Assembly (NCBI GenBank): GCA_035772785.1
Contig: JAOCPU010000081.1
Location: 32,797-96,796 of the forward strand
Direction: 5' to 3'
Source of the DNA: Phlebiopsis flavidoalba
Lineage: Eukaryota; Basidiomycota; Agaricomycetes; Polyporales; Phanerochaetaceae
Length of the DNA stretch: 64,000 nucleotides
Part shown: positions 1 to 12,350 of the stretch, piece by piece
Layout of the letters: the number at the start of each line of letters is the position of its first letter
How positions within the stretch are numbered: position 1 is the stretch's first letter
Made by a program: the position numbers and the translations under genes
The notes under the pieces: model-generated
Told to the model about the DNA's origin: nothing
The model's input: only the letters and a program-made list of their open reading frames with translations
The model's database searches: none

Positions 1-245
1 ATGTTCCCCCGCAGCCATTGTATCAAACACGCCTTTGCTCAATTGTTTTGTCCCTGACAGAACGAAGTTCCCGGGCAATGAGACTCAATGACTAGTCTCT
101 GACCACAGCTTCAAATGTAGCTGCGTCGCAGTGGAGATGGACCGAAGTAACCTACTACAAAGGCTTTCGCCTCCAGCTATATGGCTTTGCACAACCTAAA
201 CCGCGATGCCTTCGTCCTTCGCTACACTCCTCGCGTCCCAGTTCG

Positions 246-1782
246 ATGCCCCCATTCCCAATCCCCAGTCTCAACATTATCAAACATCTGAAGGCAGAGT
301 TTCCCCCAATCTCAACACCTGACCGTCGTCCCCACCTTCCCCGGGCAATATCCCTTTCCGCGTATCTTGCATCCATATCCATCGAGCCCTCTGTCGTGGA
401 AGAAGAGACTCACAGCGTCGCCCATTACATGATCAGACCCGGAAAGTTTACCTCGAGGCCATCGCAGGCATTTCTTTCTTTCACTTTTTTACGAATCTAC
501 CGACATCCGGCCTGTTCAAAGCGTCGTGGATCAGCGACTGCCGCGGGTACGAGATGTACCACCATCGTCTTCTTCCCCGGCGAGACCGACGCTGTGGGGA
601 AGCAGCTGACAGAAGAGGTGTACAAATGGGCAAACGAGCTTAAAGAGGAGATTTGGGGTGTTCGAGGGCGGGCACTGGCAGAAGGACAAGAAGCTGTATA
701 AGGCTGTCCAGACGGCGAACTGGGACGACGTCGTGCTCGACGTCAAGTTCAAAGAGGGCCTCAGGCGCGATACGCAGACGTTTCTTCGCCAATAAAGACG
801 CGTACGACTCGATAGGTAATCACGTGGAAGCGTGGTATCCTTCTGCTGGGACCATCCCGGAAATGGAAGACCGAGTCGATCAAAGCCCTCTTGAGCGAGA
901 CGAAGGACGTCAACCCTCTATACGTAAAGTCTTTTACGACACGCAGGGTAAGTGCCACACCCTGTGCTGAGGATTCATTACCGCTGAAGCCCCTTCAATA
1001 GGGCCCGGAACAAGGCATTCGCGATATCTTCAATCACGCAAGGACGCATGCTCCATGCATCCTTATCCTCGAGGATTTGGACTCCATGTTGATCCAGGAG
1101 GCACGGTCGTTCTTCCTCAACGAGTTAGATGGCCTGGTGAGCAACTCGTTTTCTTTGTCTGTATTTCTCAGCTTATTTCGCGCATAGGCTGACAATGCCG
1201 GCATCCTCACTATCGCGACCACCAATCACCCTGAGCGCATCGACGACGCTATCCTGAACAGACCGTCGCGCTTCGACGTGAAGTATAACTTCACGCTCCC
1301 TGACGTTGCCCTACGCAAGGAATTTGCGACGAAGTGGCTGGCCAAGGTCAACAAGCTTGCCGCCAGTACTGGCGTCGAGTTTGCATCGCCCGAGGCAACT
1401 GCCTTGGAGGTCGCGGCGAAGACCGACACTTGGTCATTTGCCTTCCTCAAAGAACTGTACGTCCTTCACCGCGACTTGATGCTTCAAGTGACTGACCTCT
1501 TATAACCCTAGGTTCGTGTCCTTCCTCCTCCGCTTGGCCCACGATAAGTCTCTCCGCAAGACTGGCGTCGAGGTTCCGTTCGAGTCGGCGGAGGCCTTGC
1601 TCATGAAGCAGATCGAACAGCTGGCTGCGCAAATCATCAAAGTACAGACTGAAGCCACTGAGCCCCCTGCTGGGAGCTCGACTCGTGCAGGTCTCGTTTT
1701 CCCCGTCCCAGATGGGACAAGTCATGGCCACTGGTCGAGCGGGTGCTCTGGCTGTACATGCACACTCGGGTGTGAATTTCTA
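246..1782 (+). CDS. BCS1-like AAA-family ATPase (frameshifted, start uncertain)
   Basis: This matches the fungal BCS1-like AAA ATPases, membrane-linked P-loop ATPases, many of unknown substrate. Exons near 600-960, 1000-1137, 1188-1455 and 1512-1782 give, in order: a pre-AAA segment (motif FEGGHWQKDKK), a divergent Walker A region at 849-872, Walker B CILILEDLDS near 1056-1085, a sensor-1-like TIATTNHPERID and an arginine-finger-like NRPSRFDVKYNF near 1258-1290. A helical C-terminal lid follows. Introns with GT...AG ends are visible around 946, 1138 and 1457. The reading frame must shift near 781, near 817 and within Walker A, where the raw frame gives GPSRKWKT in place of the family GPPGNGKT. 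The N-terminal targeting and membrane part is not clear, so the start is a guess; the last codons are also uncertain because two frames are open. Family assignment is firm; intactness is not. Confidence 0.8.
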
Positions 1783-2340
1783 GACGTCAGAGTACCTTGT
1801 TCCTTTGAGCAGTTTAAATTCGAACCGTTGTATAACCGGGAGCTTATGATCCTTGCATTCAATGTACCATTCGCAAAAAAAAAAATGTACGAGTCCGAGA
1901 TCCGAACAATTCTTTGTGGAATTTTCGAAATAGTCGCTCGGGATTTCTATGCCCGTCAATTTTGTGTGTATGTCCCCGATCGGGAGCTTATAAGCGCTTT
2001 CTATTCGATCTTATCAGGCTCAATAGCTATATTTTATAGTCACCAGCTCCGCCCTGACCGGGCCCGTCGGTCACAATGGCGAGTTGCTCACGGATTGGTT
2101 GTGCCTTCCTCGATCACAGACTGGCAGAAATCCGCCTGAGACCGCGCGCACTCAACGCGCGCATCAAAGCTTGCCAGCGAGTCACGTTCGCGTCGCGGCC
2201 GCCCCGGCACGAAAGCTCATGGTTGCTAGCCAGAAAACGTATAAGAAAAGTCCAGCGTAGGCCTACGAAGTCGCCGTCCTACCCCGCACTTCGTCTGGGA
2301 CACTCCTGTAATCTTTCTAACATTTTTAGCATCTAGCCTT
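1783..2340. other. Intergenic spacer between the AAA ATPase and ABCC transporter 1
   Basis: No family is recognised here. Both neighbours are on the plus strand, so the spacer should hold the 3' end of the ATPase gene and the promoter of the transporter gene. The sequence has an A-run near 1876-1886 and no clear repeat. Confidence 0.4.
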
Positions 2341-5300
2341 CATGTCGGTACTACGCGTCCGACCAGGTCGTTTTTTCAGCCCGGGCTGAATACCACTACC
2401 CCAAGTGTGGCTGCGTACGTTCTTGGAGTATTGTTTGTGCATGTATTCGACTAATGTGCATGTTTAGTGAGCTCATTTCGCTCCCCGCTACGCCATGGTT
2501 AGACGAGCGTATGATTCCGCTTTACGTGGCTGCATTGTCACTGCTGGCCGCAATTGGAGGCCGCATGATACCAGGAAAACAACGTGAAGAACCGGGAGCT
2601 TTCCACTTCGGCTGAAAGCACGGAGGGCTTCGTCACACGACACGGCGGATTGTCCATCTTGACGGCGAAAACTCTTCGCTTGGCGGCAACAACGGCCCTG
2701 CTGGTCCTGACAGCTTTGTCCTCTTGTCAAAGAGCATGGTCTGGTGGCAATCTCTCTGCTACATTGTCTCTGGTTAGTCTATTTTCCATCCACTTATGTC
2801 GTCTCAATATATGATACAACTTTTTTTTTTTTTGCGTTCTGCAGGTTTATGCGACTGTCCTGGGACTGCTGAACGTCGCAGCACCTCGCCGCCATCGTAG
2901 TCTCACGTACTCTCGTCACTTATCCTTGGTCTTGCTTAGCATCTTCGCCGTATTTGCTTACCGCGACATATGGCCCCTTATGACGTTTACACTTCGCCCT
3001 TTGGATGAGAGGGAAGGCACCACGTTATGGGTGAAGATAACGGCTCTTCTTGTATTCGCGGGGGTGCTTTGAGCCCTTGTTTGAGCCATATCCTTATATA
3101 CCAGTGGATCCAAAGGTGATCATCTACTTTTTTTTTTCTCATTTTCTTGTATCAAATTTTACCAACAATTACCCCTTCCAGAACCCTATGTCCCAGCCGA
3201 ACCCAGAGCAAACGGCCTCAATTGCGTCCTTTGCCTTTTATGTGTTCCTTGATCCCATGGTTTTGGCGTGCCTACAGGGTCGCCGCACCTTCCGCACGAC
3301 CAGCTGCCCCCTTTGTGTGACTACGACGAGGTGAAATATCTCATCAAGAAGGATTTCGAGGTTTGTCCGCTACAGTGGCAGTGTTTCCAAGCTTGACTGT
3401 TTTATAGGCTTTGGATCCCCGGTCTGGCGCAAGAATCGCTCGCTCCTCTTTGCGTTTCTCAAGGTCTTCAAAGTCGAGTTCATTTCTCAGGTTTTGATAC
3501 TGGTCACGGAAGTATGCAGAGTTTCTCATTGACGTGAATCTTGATCTGATGTACGTCCTGGTTAGGCCTTCTTCAAACTTGCGGCTCCAGTCGGAATCAA
3601 TAGGCTGCTAAAGTATGCCCCAGCCTGCTCGTAGCTGAACCCTGACTTACGCGATTGTTGGAAGCTACCTCGAACAGGAAGAAGACGCGTCTTCAACTCC
3701 CATTACGGTACGGCCTTGGGTATGGATCATAAATCCCCCTGTGGATCGCAATGGGCCCCATGATAGACACCCTCCTGCTCCAACTCTACGAGTTCATCTC
3801 GGTATTTGCATTATGTTTTTTTTTCGCATCGCCCTTCCTGACACACCACTTCAATCTTGTTTCGTTTTATAGAGCGGGAGTCCTTGTCCGCACAGAAGCC
3901 TTGGTTACAGCTTTGCCTATTCGATCACTCGTTGAGGATACGCCTAAAAGCTGAGACTGGGTGTCAGGTGAAGACAAGACGTTCGGACGAGGAAACGAAG
4001 GAGACCAAAGGAAACCTCGTGGGACGAATAACCACAAACAATCTTGTAACTAGTGATTTGGATAGCATTGGTCAGGGGTCGCGAGTTCTTGTCCTTGGGT
4101 AAAGCTCCTCATCGTGGGTATTCATTCGTGACACGCTCACATTGATGATGAATTCCAGCTATTTCGGTCCCAGTCCAGGTGATACTGGCGACTTGGTTCC
4201 TCTACATCGTTCTAGGATGGAGGTGAGCTGGTCTCATCTCATTCCAGGCCCCGGTATCTTAACCATATGCCCCAGTGTCTTCGTAGGAATGGCGGTCATG
4301 ATCGCTTTGTTTTCCCTGTACGCTCAGCGAAATTCGGGGGAATGGATTGACAAGCTTCAAAAGTCGAAAATGGCCGCCGTACGTCAACGCCCTAGATTAT
4401 ATCAACGGCATAACTGACCATGTTGTAGACCGACTCACGCGTACAAACAGTCACAGAGAGTACGTTATGATGCTTATTTTTTTTTAGGATTGATGGACTC
4501 ATCAAACTGTTCCTTCAGCGATCAACGTCCTGCGAATGATCAAGCTCTTCGGTTGGGAGAAGAACGTCCAGGAAGACATCGACCAGAAACGTAAAATAGA
4601 GGGTGGATCTTGCGACGAGGTCGCGAATGATCGATGTGTTGAACTTCTTCGTTGGGTATGCATCTTTCCTACACAGGTGGGTCAGCTCGACTCACGATCG
4701 CACAGTCACACTGTCCCTCTTGTGCACATGGTTGTCACATATGCCACATTCGTGAGTCAAATAACGTTTCATTTTTCTCCTTCACTCTTGCTGAGATCCT
4801 GTCGATTAGACCCTTATCATGAAGCAAAGCCTGACTGGTAAGCTAGCTGTAGCTCGGGGAGGCGTATACTCATCGTCTTGCAGCGTCTATCGTCTTCTTC
4901 TCATCTATGACTGGTACGTATTGCCTGTTATGACTGGGGAAAGCACTTATTTGAATCTTCATAGCGTTTGATATGCTTCGCTCTCAACTGCGTAATGTCT
5001 CACAGTCCATGTCGACTCTTATCTCAGGTATTTGATTTTTTCTCTTGAAAGCGGAGCCTTGCTGACAATTTGACTAGCCAAGGTTTTCCGTCGGCCGTGT
5101 GGCTGACTTTTTGTGGAACGTCAGTGATTGCTCCTCGCTGGATTTCTTGTTCTCATTTTCGGATAGACCGAGTTATTAGATGTCTACGATGATGCCTTCG
5201 GTATATCTACGGGAACAACTCGAAGGGTACAGCCGGGATCTCGGCTTCAGTGGGGCCAGCTTCACCTGGGCAAAGGGAGAGGGAGATGAACAGCGAGTCG

Positions 5301-8300
5301 GCTCAAAGCTTCCGTCTCCCAAATCAAGGACGAGGTCGTCTTCAAGCGAGGAGCGGTCAACATCATCACCGGTCCTACAGGCTCTGGAAAAACGTCCGTG
5401 CTTATGGCCCTGTTGGGCGAGATGCACTACGTGCCTCTGAGCGGGGCGTCGTGGGTGAACTTACCCAAAGACGGCGGAGTTGCCTACGCCTCACAAGAGT
5501 CCTGGGTTCTGAACGCTACCAATCAAGGTGAGTTAGTCGTTGGATCGTGGTGTGCTACCTACTAAAATCTCCCAGGAAAACATCATACTCGGACATCCGT
5601 ACGACGAAGCCCGCTATAAGAAAGGTTTTGCTTCGTCCAATCTATGTAACATAGCAAAACTCACGTAATCATGTTCTCTTCGCGAATGTCCTGTATCAGT
5701 GCGCGTTGAACACAGGAACCTCCGTGTTCTCACTCAAAGCTGGCGACGAAAACGGAAGTGGGTGAAAAGGGACTTACCCTAAGGCGAGTATCTAAGTTTG
5801 TTGAGCGTTATTAACTATGTCATCTGACAAACGCATACAGCGGTGGACAAAAAGTGCGTTAGCTCACATCAAATGTTTAATCATTCAATAACAATATGAA
5901 GGCCCGGATCACGCTTGCTCGTGCAGTTTACTCCTCGGCCGAGATACTACTTTTGGACGACGTATGTTTCGGACCCTCATAAACTTGCTCCACCCCCCCC
6001 GGCATCTCTTGACTCACATATTATGTAGACATTGGCTTCTCTGGTACGTCCGATGATACTGACCCTGAAAACATTACTAATATTCCGCAGGACGTACACA
6101 CTGTGCGCTAGTGGGTCGTGGACAAGTGCTTGAAGGGCGACCTAGTCAAGAACCGCACAGTTCCCTTGTGGTAGGCCCGCCCCTGTGCCTTGCCGCGATT
6201 ACACTCACTAGAAACACTATGCTAGACTCACAATATTGCCGCCACTCGATCTCTTGCCAGGTTCGCCGTTTCTGTAGGATCAGACGGTGTTGGTTGCTCC
6301 TGGACAGGTCTTCGACATTCTCGACGAGAGCACTGAGGGAGTATCACACGAAGCCGAAGCGCTCGAGCTCGACGAGCTGGAGGATAAGAATTTGGAAGCA
6401 GTGCCTGACGCCAAGGAGGGCCAGCTTGTTGTAGATGAGGAAATTGCAATTGGTCGTGTAAGCTGGCAAGCATGTGAGTACCGAAAGATGGTCCCACTAA
6501 TGATATCGACCCGACTAACACACTTTCAGTCAAGATGCTACTGGTCTCCATGGGCGGAAATTGGCCGATTTGATCTGGTCCCAAACTATCATCGGTCTGG
6601 CTCTTTCAGAATTCTTCGATGTCATCGAAATATGGTGGCTCGGTCAATGGGCTCAGGCATACGCAATCCAACCTCATGACTCCGTGAGGGTCGGATAGTG
6701 AGTCGTGACGTGCGATCATTTGGGTACATGCGCTAAGGCAAATACCACTACAGCTATCTCGGTATATATACGGCGCGATCATTTTCTCCGTCGTCTTTTG
6801 GAGCACCTGGGGACATATATTCCAATTTATCGGAAGGAACTACTCATCGAGAGCCCTGAACTCCAAGCTGATGTCTTCTGTACTGGGTAGTACTTTCAGG
6901 TATGATCTTTTTCATCTTCCTGTGGGACGTCTCTAATTTGTGTAGATGGCTTGATGTTACCCCTGTCTCACGAATCCTGACTCGATGCACCAAGGACTTG
7001 CAGTCAGGTTCGGGAACCCACTCACTATGCGCTCTATTCAACTCATTTCTTTCCAGTTCGACGGACCTGTCCAAGGCTATCTGAGCGTTTTCTGTAAGCT
7101 ACCACAACTTCGCGTCTACTATTTGCTCACGTATCCCGGTACTTCCAGTCATTGTCACCGTCAACATGTTGATCAAACTCTCCGCCGTCATCATCTACAC
7201 TCCCGTGTTTCTCGTACCGGCCATCCTGACCGCCCTGCTTGGAGGCTGGATTGGACGAGTTTTACATTCAAGCCCAAATGTCGGTCAAGAGAGAACTCTC
7301 CAATGCCAAGTCCCCGGTTCTCAGTGTGTTTGGTGGCGCAATTAGTGGTCTTGGTGAGTATTCATAATATCCGCGTGTGCTTTCTACTGATAATATACCG
7401 ATTGTTAGTGTCTATTAGAGCCTATGGATCGCAGCAGTACTTTAGATATCAATTGTTGCAACACATCGATCACTACACCAGGGCTTCAACGGCCTTCAAC
7501 AACCTCCAACGGTAAAAAATACGGGGCCACACATGTTCTACCTAAACTGCACTCATTGTCTTGCAGGTGGATTGCCGTTCGCATCGACACGCTGTCAGCA
7601 ATGTTCTCCACGGCCGTTGCATTTTTATCTGGTTTACAGCGGCTACTCGGCAAATCCTTCCAGCATTGGCTTCATTCTGACTGTTGCAGGTGAATAAATC
7701 AACACTCGCACATTTCCTCCAGCTCATTAATATCCGCCTAGTCAATTTTACGGAGATGGTTTTATGGAGCGTGCGCATGTACAACGGCTTTGAAGGTATA
7801 TATACTCGCTCTCTCAATTATGTCGTTACTCACCATCGTGGTATCATCAGTCAACTCTAACAGGTTTGAAGCCTATACCCGCCACATTGATCCATGCTGA
7901 ATAGTTGTCAGTTTGGAGCGCATCCACCAGTACATGACCATTGAGCAAGAGCCCAATGGCGGCGATATTCCTCCGGCTTACTGGCCTTCTAGCGGTACAC
8001 TGCGAGTTCAAAAGCTGTCGGGCGCGATACTCTCTGGCACGTCCTTGCATCATTTTACTATCTTAATCTCTCTCAATTCAATTACTTCTAGGATGGTCCT
8101 ACCATATTGAAAAGACATTTCCTTTTGAGATCCAATCAGGAGAGCGCGTAGCTATCGGTAAGCAACATAGCTGTGGGACCTGCATCAGCTGACAAAGTTG
8201 GTTTTGTAGTTGGGCGTACAGGTGCCGGAAAATCGACCATGACATTGGCATTATTACGTTGCATTCCCACTGAAGGGTTCGTCGTACTGGATGGCGTTGC

Positions 8301-9093
8301 GACTGGCGCAATAACTCTCGAGGCGCTACGGTCGAACGTGACCGTGATTCCGCAAATGGTACGCACATACGCGGTCTACAGAATCCTTTGTCGATCTCTC
8401 TAAAACGTTGTTCTAGCCCGAATTGATGAGCGGTACTCTGCGTCGCAAACCTCGACCCGTTCACCCAACATGATGATGTAGCGGTTCTGAACGATGCTTT
8501 ACGCTCTGCTGGCTGGTTCTCCTCACGGTCTGCACCGGACGAGAGCTCTACAGCCCTAGATACCGAAATCGGCCGGCGGGGGAGGGAACACTTGTCCGTG
8601 GGACAGCGGCAAATAATTGCCACTCAGAGGGCCAGGGCCATGGTGCGCCAGAGCAAGCTCTTGATCTTGGATGAGGCCACCCTCTGCCATCGGTAGGTCA
8701 AAACGCCACTTGGATGATAGTTCTGGCTCACGATTGGCTCAGACTATGAAACCGACGCTGTCGGTCATTCAAAGTTCTCTCAGAACCGAACTCAAGAGCG
8801 ATGTGACGGTACGCGTGATCACCATCGCTCACCGACTTCAGACGATTATGGACTACGACAAGATCGTAAGTGGACAATCATCTTGACCTGATACGTTGCT
8901 CACCAAACCGCTTTCAGATGGTGCTCGACGGCGGTCAGCTGGCAGAATTTGACACGCCTAAAGCCTTGTTACAGAAGAAAGGGATGGTCTTCTACATTCC
9001 CTTGTGGAAGCAAGTTCAGACAAGGACACATTATATGCGCTTGCTGAGACTGGAAGCTCTCGAACGCTGCGTCTTGGGTGCGTTAGTTTTTGA
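2341..9093 (+). CDS. ABCC-family full ABC transporter 1 (MRP/YOR1-like), many exons
   Basis: This is a full-size ABCC exporter (TMD0-TMD1-NBD1-TMD2-NBD2), a family that pumps conjugates and xenobiotics across plasma or vacuolar membranes; the substrate here is unknown. TMD0 spans about 2470-3340 (motif AYRDIWPLMTFTLRPLD). TMD1 spans about 3700-5110 (NVLRMIKLFGWEKN; SVGRVADFLWN). NBD1 has Walker A GPTGSGKTS at 5371-5394, a signature GGQKARITLARA split by introns near 5841-5930, and Walker B ILLLDD near 5943-5961. TMD2 spans about 6540-7860 (RWLDVTPVSRILTRC). NBD2 has Walker A GRTGAGKST at 8212-8247, signature LSVGQRQI at 8592-8612 and Walker B LLILDEA at 8658-8675. The chosen stop at 9091-9093 ends the frame reading DKDTLYALAETG. 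Frame shifts are needed near 3069, 3905, 5315 and 5755, and an in-frame TAG lies at 6109-6111. The start codon is uncertain; an exon reading TTTPSVAA before 2416 precedes the first hydrophobic segment. A paralogue lies at 30.1-37 kb on the other strand. Confidence 0.9.
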
Positions 9094-9456
9094 CCGGGGA
9101 CTCGGAGGACGTCTGTGCGGCGTGATGTATCTAGATATAGCCGGCTAGCATCGTTCTTTCTTGCCTGGCTAGTACGATATCCTCAATAAACATGTGCGGA
9201 GATGATACGTCCTGTTTTCTCATCCGCCTTTAGGAGTTGTGCTGTCCGAAAGTACATACCCGGTGATAGGACGTATGCGCGCTGCTCGAAGAACGAGATC
9301 AGAAAAATCCCGCAGGCATGGCCTCAAACGACTCAGATATTATGGCCTACTGGAACCCTTCTGCTATTTTACATGATACGGTGCGCGGGATTATATACAA
9401 GAAAATTATACAGCGTACATTAATTGAGGGTATGTTCCAAGCTGAATAGATATATA
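9094..9456. other. Convergent 3'-3' spacer
   Basis: This lies between the stop of ABCC transporter 1 (plus) and the stop of the SNF2 gene (minus), so it should hold two 3' UTRs. AT-rich runs near 9120-9140 and 9445-9457 are plausible polyadenylation context. No coding signal is recognised. Confidence 0.5.
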
Positions 9457-12350
9457 TCACTCAATAGCCTCTCCCATCATGCCAGCCAAAGCATCACACC
9501 ACCCTCATCGACCGGAGCTTCATATACCGCTGAGTGGGAAAGCGGTCTTGCTCTGCGCATCGTCGTTCCCATTCTCTCCATCCTCACCTGACTTCCAGGG
9601 CCCTTGCCGACGGTCCACAAATACCTCAGGGCTCCTGTCCAGCAGCGTGTCCAGTCCTTCTGGCTGGATGACACTCTGGCCCTCGAGCGGCAAACGCGTA
9701 TGTGCTCGCCTTCAAGGCGTAGCATCTGCGCTGGCGACCTCGGCCATCGACTCTGCCTTGTTTCTTTCGCTGGAGCACCCGCGTTTGGAGCTGCCATAGG
9801 TGCGCGGAACTTGCCCTTGGCGATATACGAGGGCCTCGAGCTTGCGCTTCTCTGTGGCGCGTTGCATGATCTTTGTTTCGACCGTGTGTGCGTTACGAGT
9901 CGGAAGAGTGAGTAACGGGCTTTCGTTTGGCCGATCCGGTGGGCACGATCCTGCGCCTGGAGATCCTTTGAGGATTCTGTCGAGGGAAGAAGAGATATAT
10001 GAAGCGTAGTCAAAACGATGAGACATGTAAATATATACCCAATCTTGGTCGTAGAAAATGACGGTATCTGCGGCTACCAAATTGAGACCCAAACCTCCCG
10101 CCCCTCGGTACGTGCTGAGGGGAATAGTTTTCGGAGCATCTGGATCCTCGCCGCCATTCTGGAAGCGGGATACCTCTTCTCTTCGAGTGGTCATCGGAGT
10201 GGATCCGTCAATACGACAAATCGACCATCCCTTGAGTTCAACGGCCCAGTCCTGTAGGTTTAATGTGAGTGCACCTGATCTCAGAACACACCAGTGTTTT
10301 AAACGCACCTCAATAATATCAAGCATGGTGGTGAACTGACTAAACAGCAGTACTTTATGCTTTCTCTGGAACAACTCGCCGATGAGCTGATCGAGCAACA
10401 TCATCTTACCACTTGCGTTCACGAGCTCTTGGTTCAGTATGGGTTGCATGGTAGTCGGATCTGTCGGCCAGTCGAAGAGGAAGGGATGCGAGCAAACTTT
10501 GCGGAGTTGCATCACGGTGTTCTGCAGCTTCATGTTTGTTCACTTTCTTCACTGTAAATGAATGTGATCAGGAAAATATATCGTGGGTTTTGGGCCCAAA
10601 CGTACGTTGTGACTTGTACTATGTTGGGGGTGCCACTCCCTGCGCGAGCTCTTCTGCAGTCTTCGTCTGTTCACGTCTGGCCTTCCTCCGCCTCGAGCTC
10701 CCCACTCTCGAGTTTCCGGAAATACTCATTATCATTCCCGTCCTCATCATACTTCCGCCGTCTTTGGGCGCACCTGCCTTCTGCCCCCGAGTGGTCCGTA
10801 CAGGCTTTTCAGCATCGGCATCGGCATCCTGCTTGGGTCTCAGTGTTCTCGTCTGAGATCTTGCCAGCTTTCATGAGTAGCGCGCGCGCAAATGTCCGTT
10901 AAGCACGGCGTCATATACTTCGCGCTGCTTGACGACTGAGCGGGGGCGTACAACACGTATTCTTTCTTCGGCGGAAGACTCGACTCGACATCGACCTTGA
11001 GTCGGCGAAGGAGAAACGGACGGAGGATCGCGTGCAGCGTATTGATAAGCTTTGTCGCGCGCGGAGAGAGGAGCAGAGTAGGCTGCAGTCGATGGGAGGG
11101 AGAACCATTCCTGGAAGGTGTCGAGATCCTTGAACCAACCTCCGGGAGGACAAAGTTAAGGAGAGACCACAGTTCGGCGAGATTGTTCTGTGATTCGGTA
11201 AGCAACGCCGCTCGGCAAGCTTTTTTGTAACGTACATGTAGAGGCGTGGCCAGTCAAGACCATTCTCCCCGTTGCAGAGGGAGGAGACTTGAGGTCACGC
11301 ATAAGTTTACACTCCCATGTTCTTCAATCGATGACCCTCATCGACGACGACGAACCCCCCCACTTGTACATACTCAGCTCCGCGTGATCTTTCATGACAA
11401 TTTCGTACGTTGTAAGGACTACGGGGAATGTCGTCTTCTGGTTCAGAGGAGGTCTGATGTGTCATCTTTCAGCCTCTTCTTCCTCGTCATCTTCGTCGGA
11501 CGTATGCCCTCGCCTCTTCCCCCCCCGAGAAATGGTTTGCAAAAAAAAAAAAAAAAAAACGGGAAAAAAGCGCCGCCCCCCCCCCCGAGGGGGAAGGTTT
11601 TTTTTCGACTTTGAGCTTGAAGCTTTTTGCGTGCGGGTGCGGGATTCTTTCCTTCCGAACGTCGTGACTTCGACTTTCCGGTCATCGCAGCGGCCGGCGG
11701 CGCATAACCCCACAATTGCCTGGGGCCAAGCCACCATCTCTTACGATCGCTTTTTTCGGGTAAAGACCAATTTTTTTTGTTTGTGGTTCTTCGGCATACT
11801 CCTCACGCTCTTTCTCGCCGAGCGTCTTGGTAAAATAATGCACACAGGGATTTGAAGGTACCGTTTATTTCCCCCCCCCCCCCCCCTACTTTATGAAGCA
11901 ACGAAAACGTTAATATGAGGCCAATACCTCTGCGAGGCAAACTGTCCCCCTGTGAATTCCGTCCTCCGCCCCCAGTTATTCAGTACACTCACAAGGGGCA
12001 TAACGAAACCCCACCCCTATGGGCTGCTTCCCCCTTGACCGTTTCTCAGGAGTTCTTCGCCAATGTGAAAGCGATTTAGTTTTTTGTTTTCTGTAATGTC
12101 CCCTGCAAAGTCATGAGGCAGCTACAGCAGACTCGGAAGAAATGATTGCATGCGGCTTGTCACCTATATCTCGAGGCCTGCCCCATCCTCAGCAGCCCGT
12201 AATTCACGTTCAGGTACGGACCCGTCCCCCCTCGCCGCGATCCAGTCCTTCAATGTCCTCACGTGTAAAGAATACCTGGGATTATCCCGCTGGACTATAA
12301 GAGTCCCCCAAACATCCACGGCGACACCACCCTCCAGCTGTGTAGTCCCT
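9457..12350 (-). CDS. SNF2-family chromatin remodeller, Lsh/HELLS/Irc5/DDM1 type
   Basis: Lsh/HELLS-type remodellers are nuclear ATPases that slide nucleosomes in silent chromatin and DNA repair. On the minus strand: motif Ia-like VSVLNNW near 11985, motif II DEGHRLKN near 11325-11350, RPFLLRRLKVDVESSLPPKK with KEYVLYAP near 10935-11000 (diagnostic of this subfamily), MQLRKVCSHPFLFDWP near 10480, KVLLFSQFTTMLDIIE near 10310-10365, motif V degraded to LSTYRGAGGLGLNL near 10090, and motif VI DRAHRIGQT near 9930. The C-terminus reads YEAPVDEG then, after a 2-base shift, DALAGMMGEAIE and a stop at 9457-9459. An intron lies at about 9972-10034. Between motifs Ia and II is a Lys/Ser-rich then acidic insert (TSDEDDEEEEAER, 11465-11700). 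Motif I is only faintly traceable near 12070-12110, inside a homopolymer-rich stretch, so the 5' end is not resolved. Subfamily call is confident; the extent is approximate. Confidence 0.85.
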
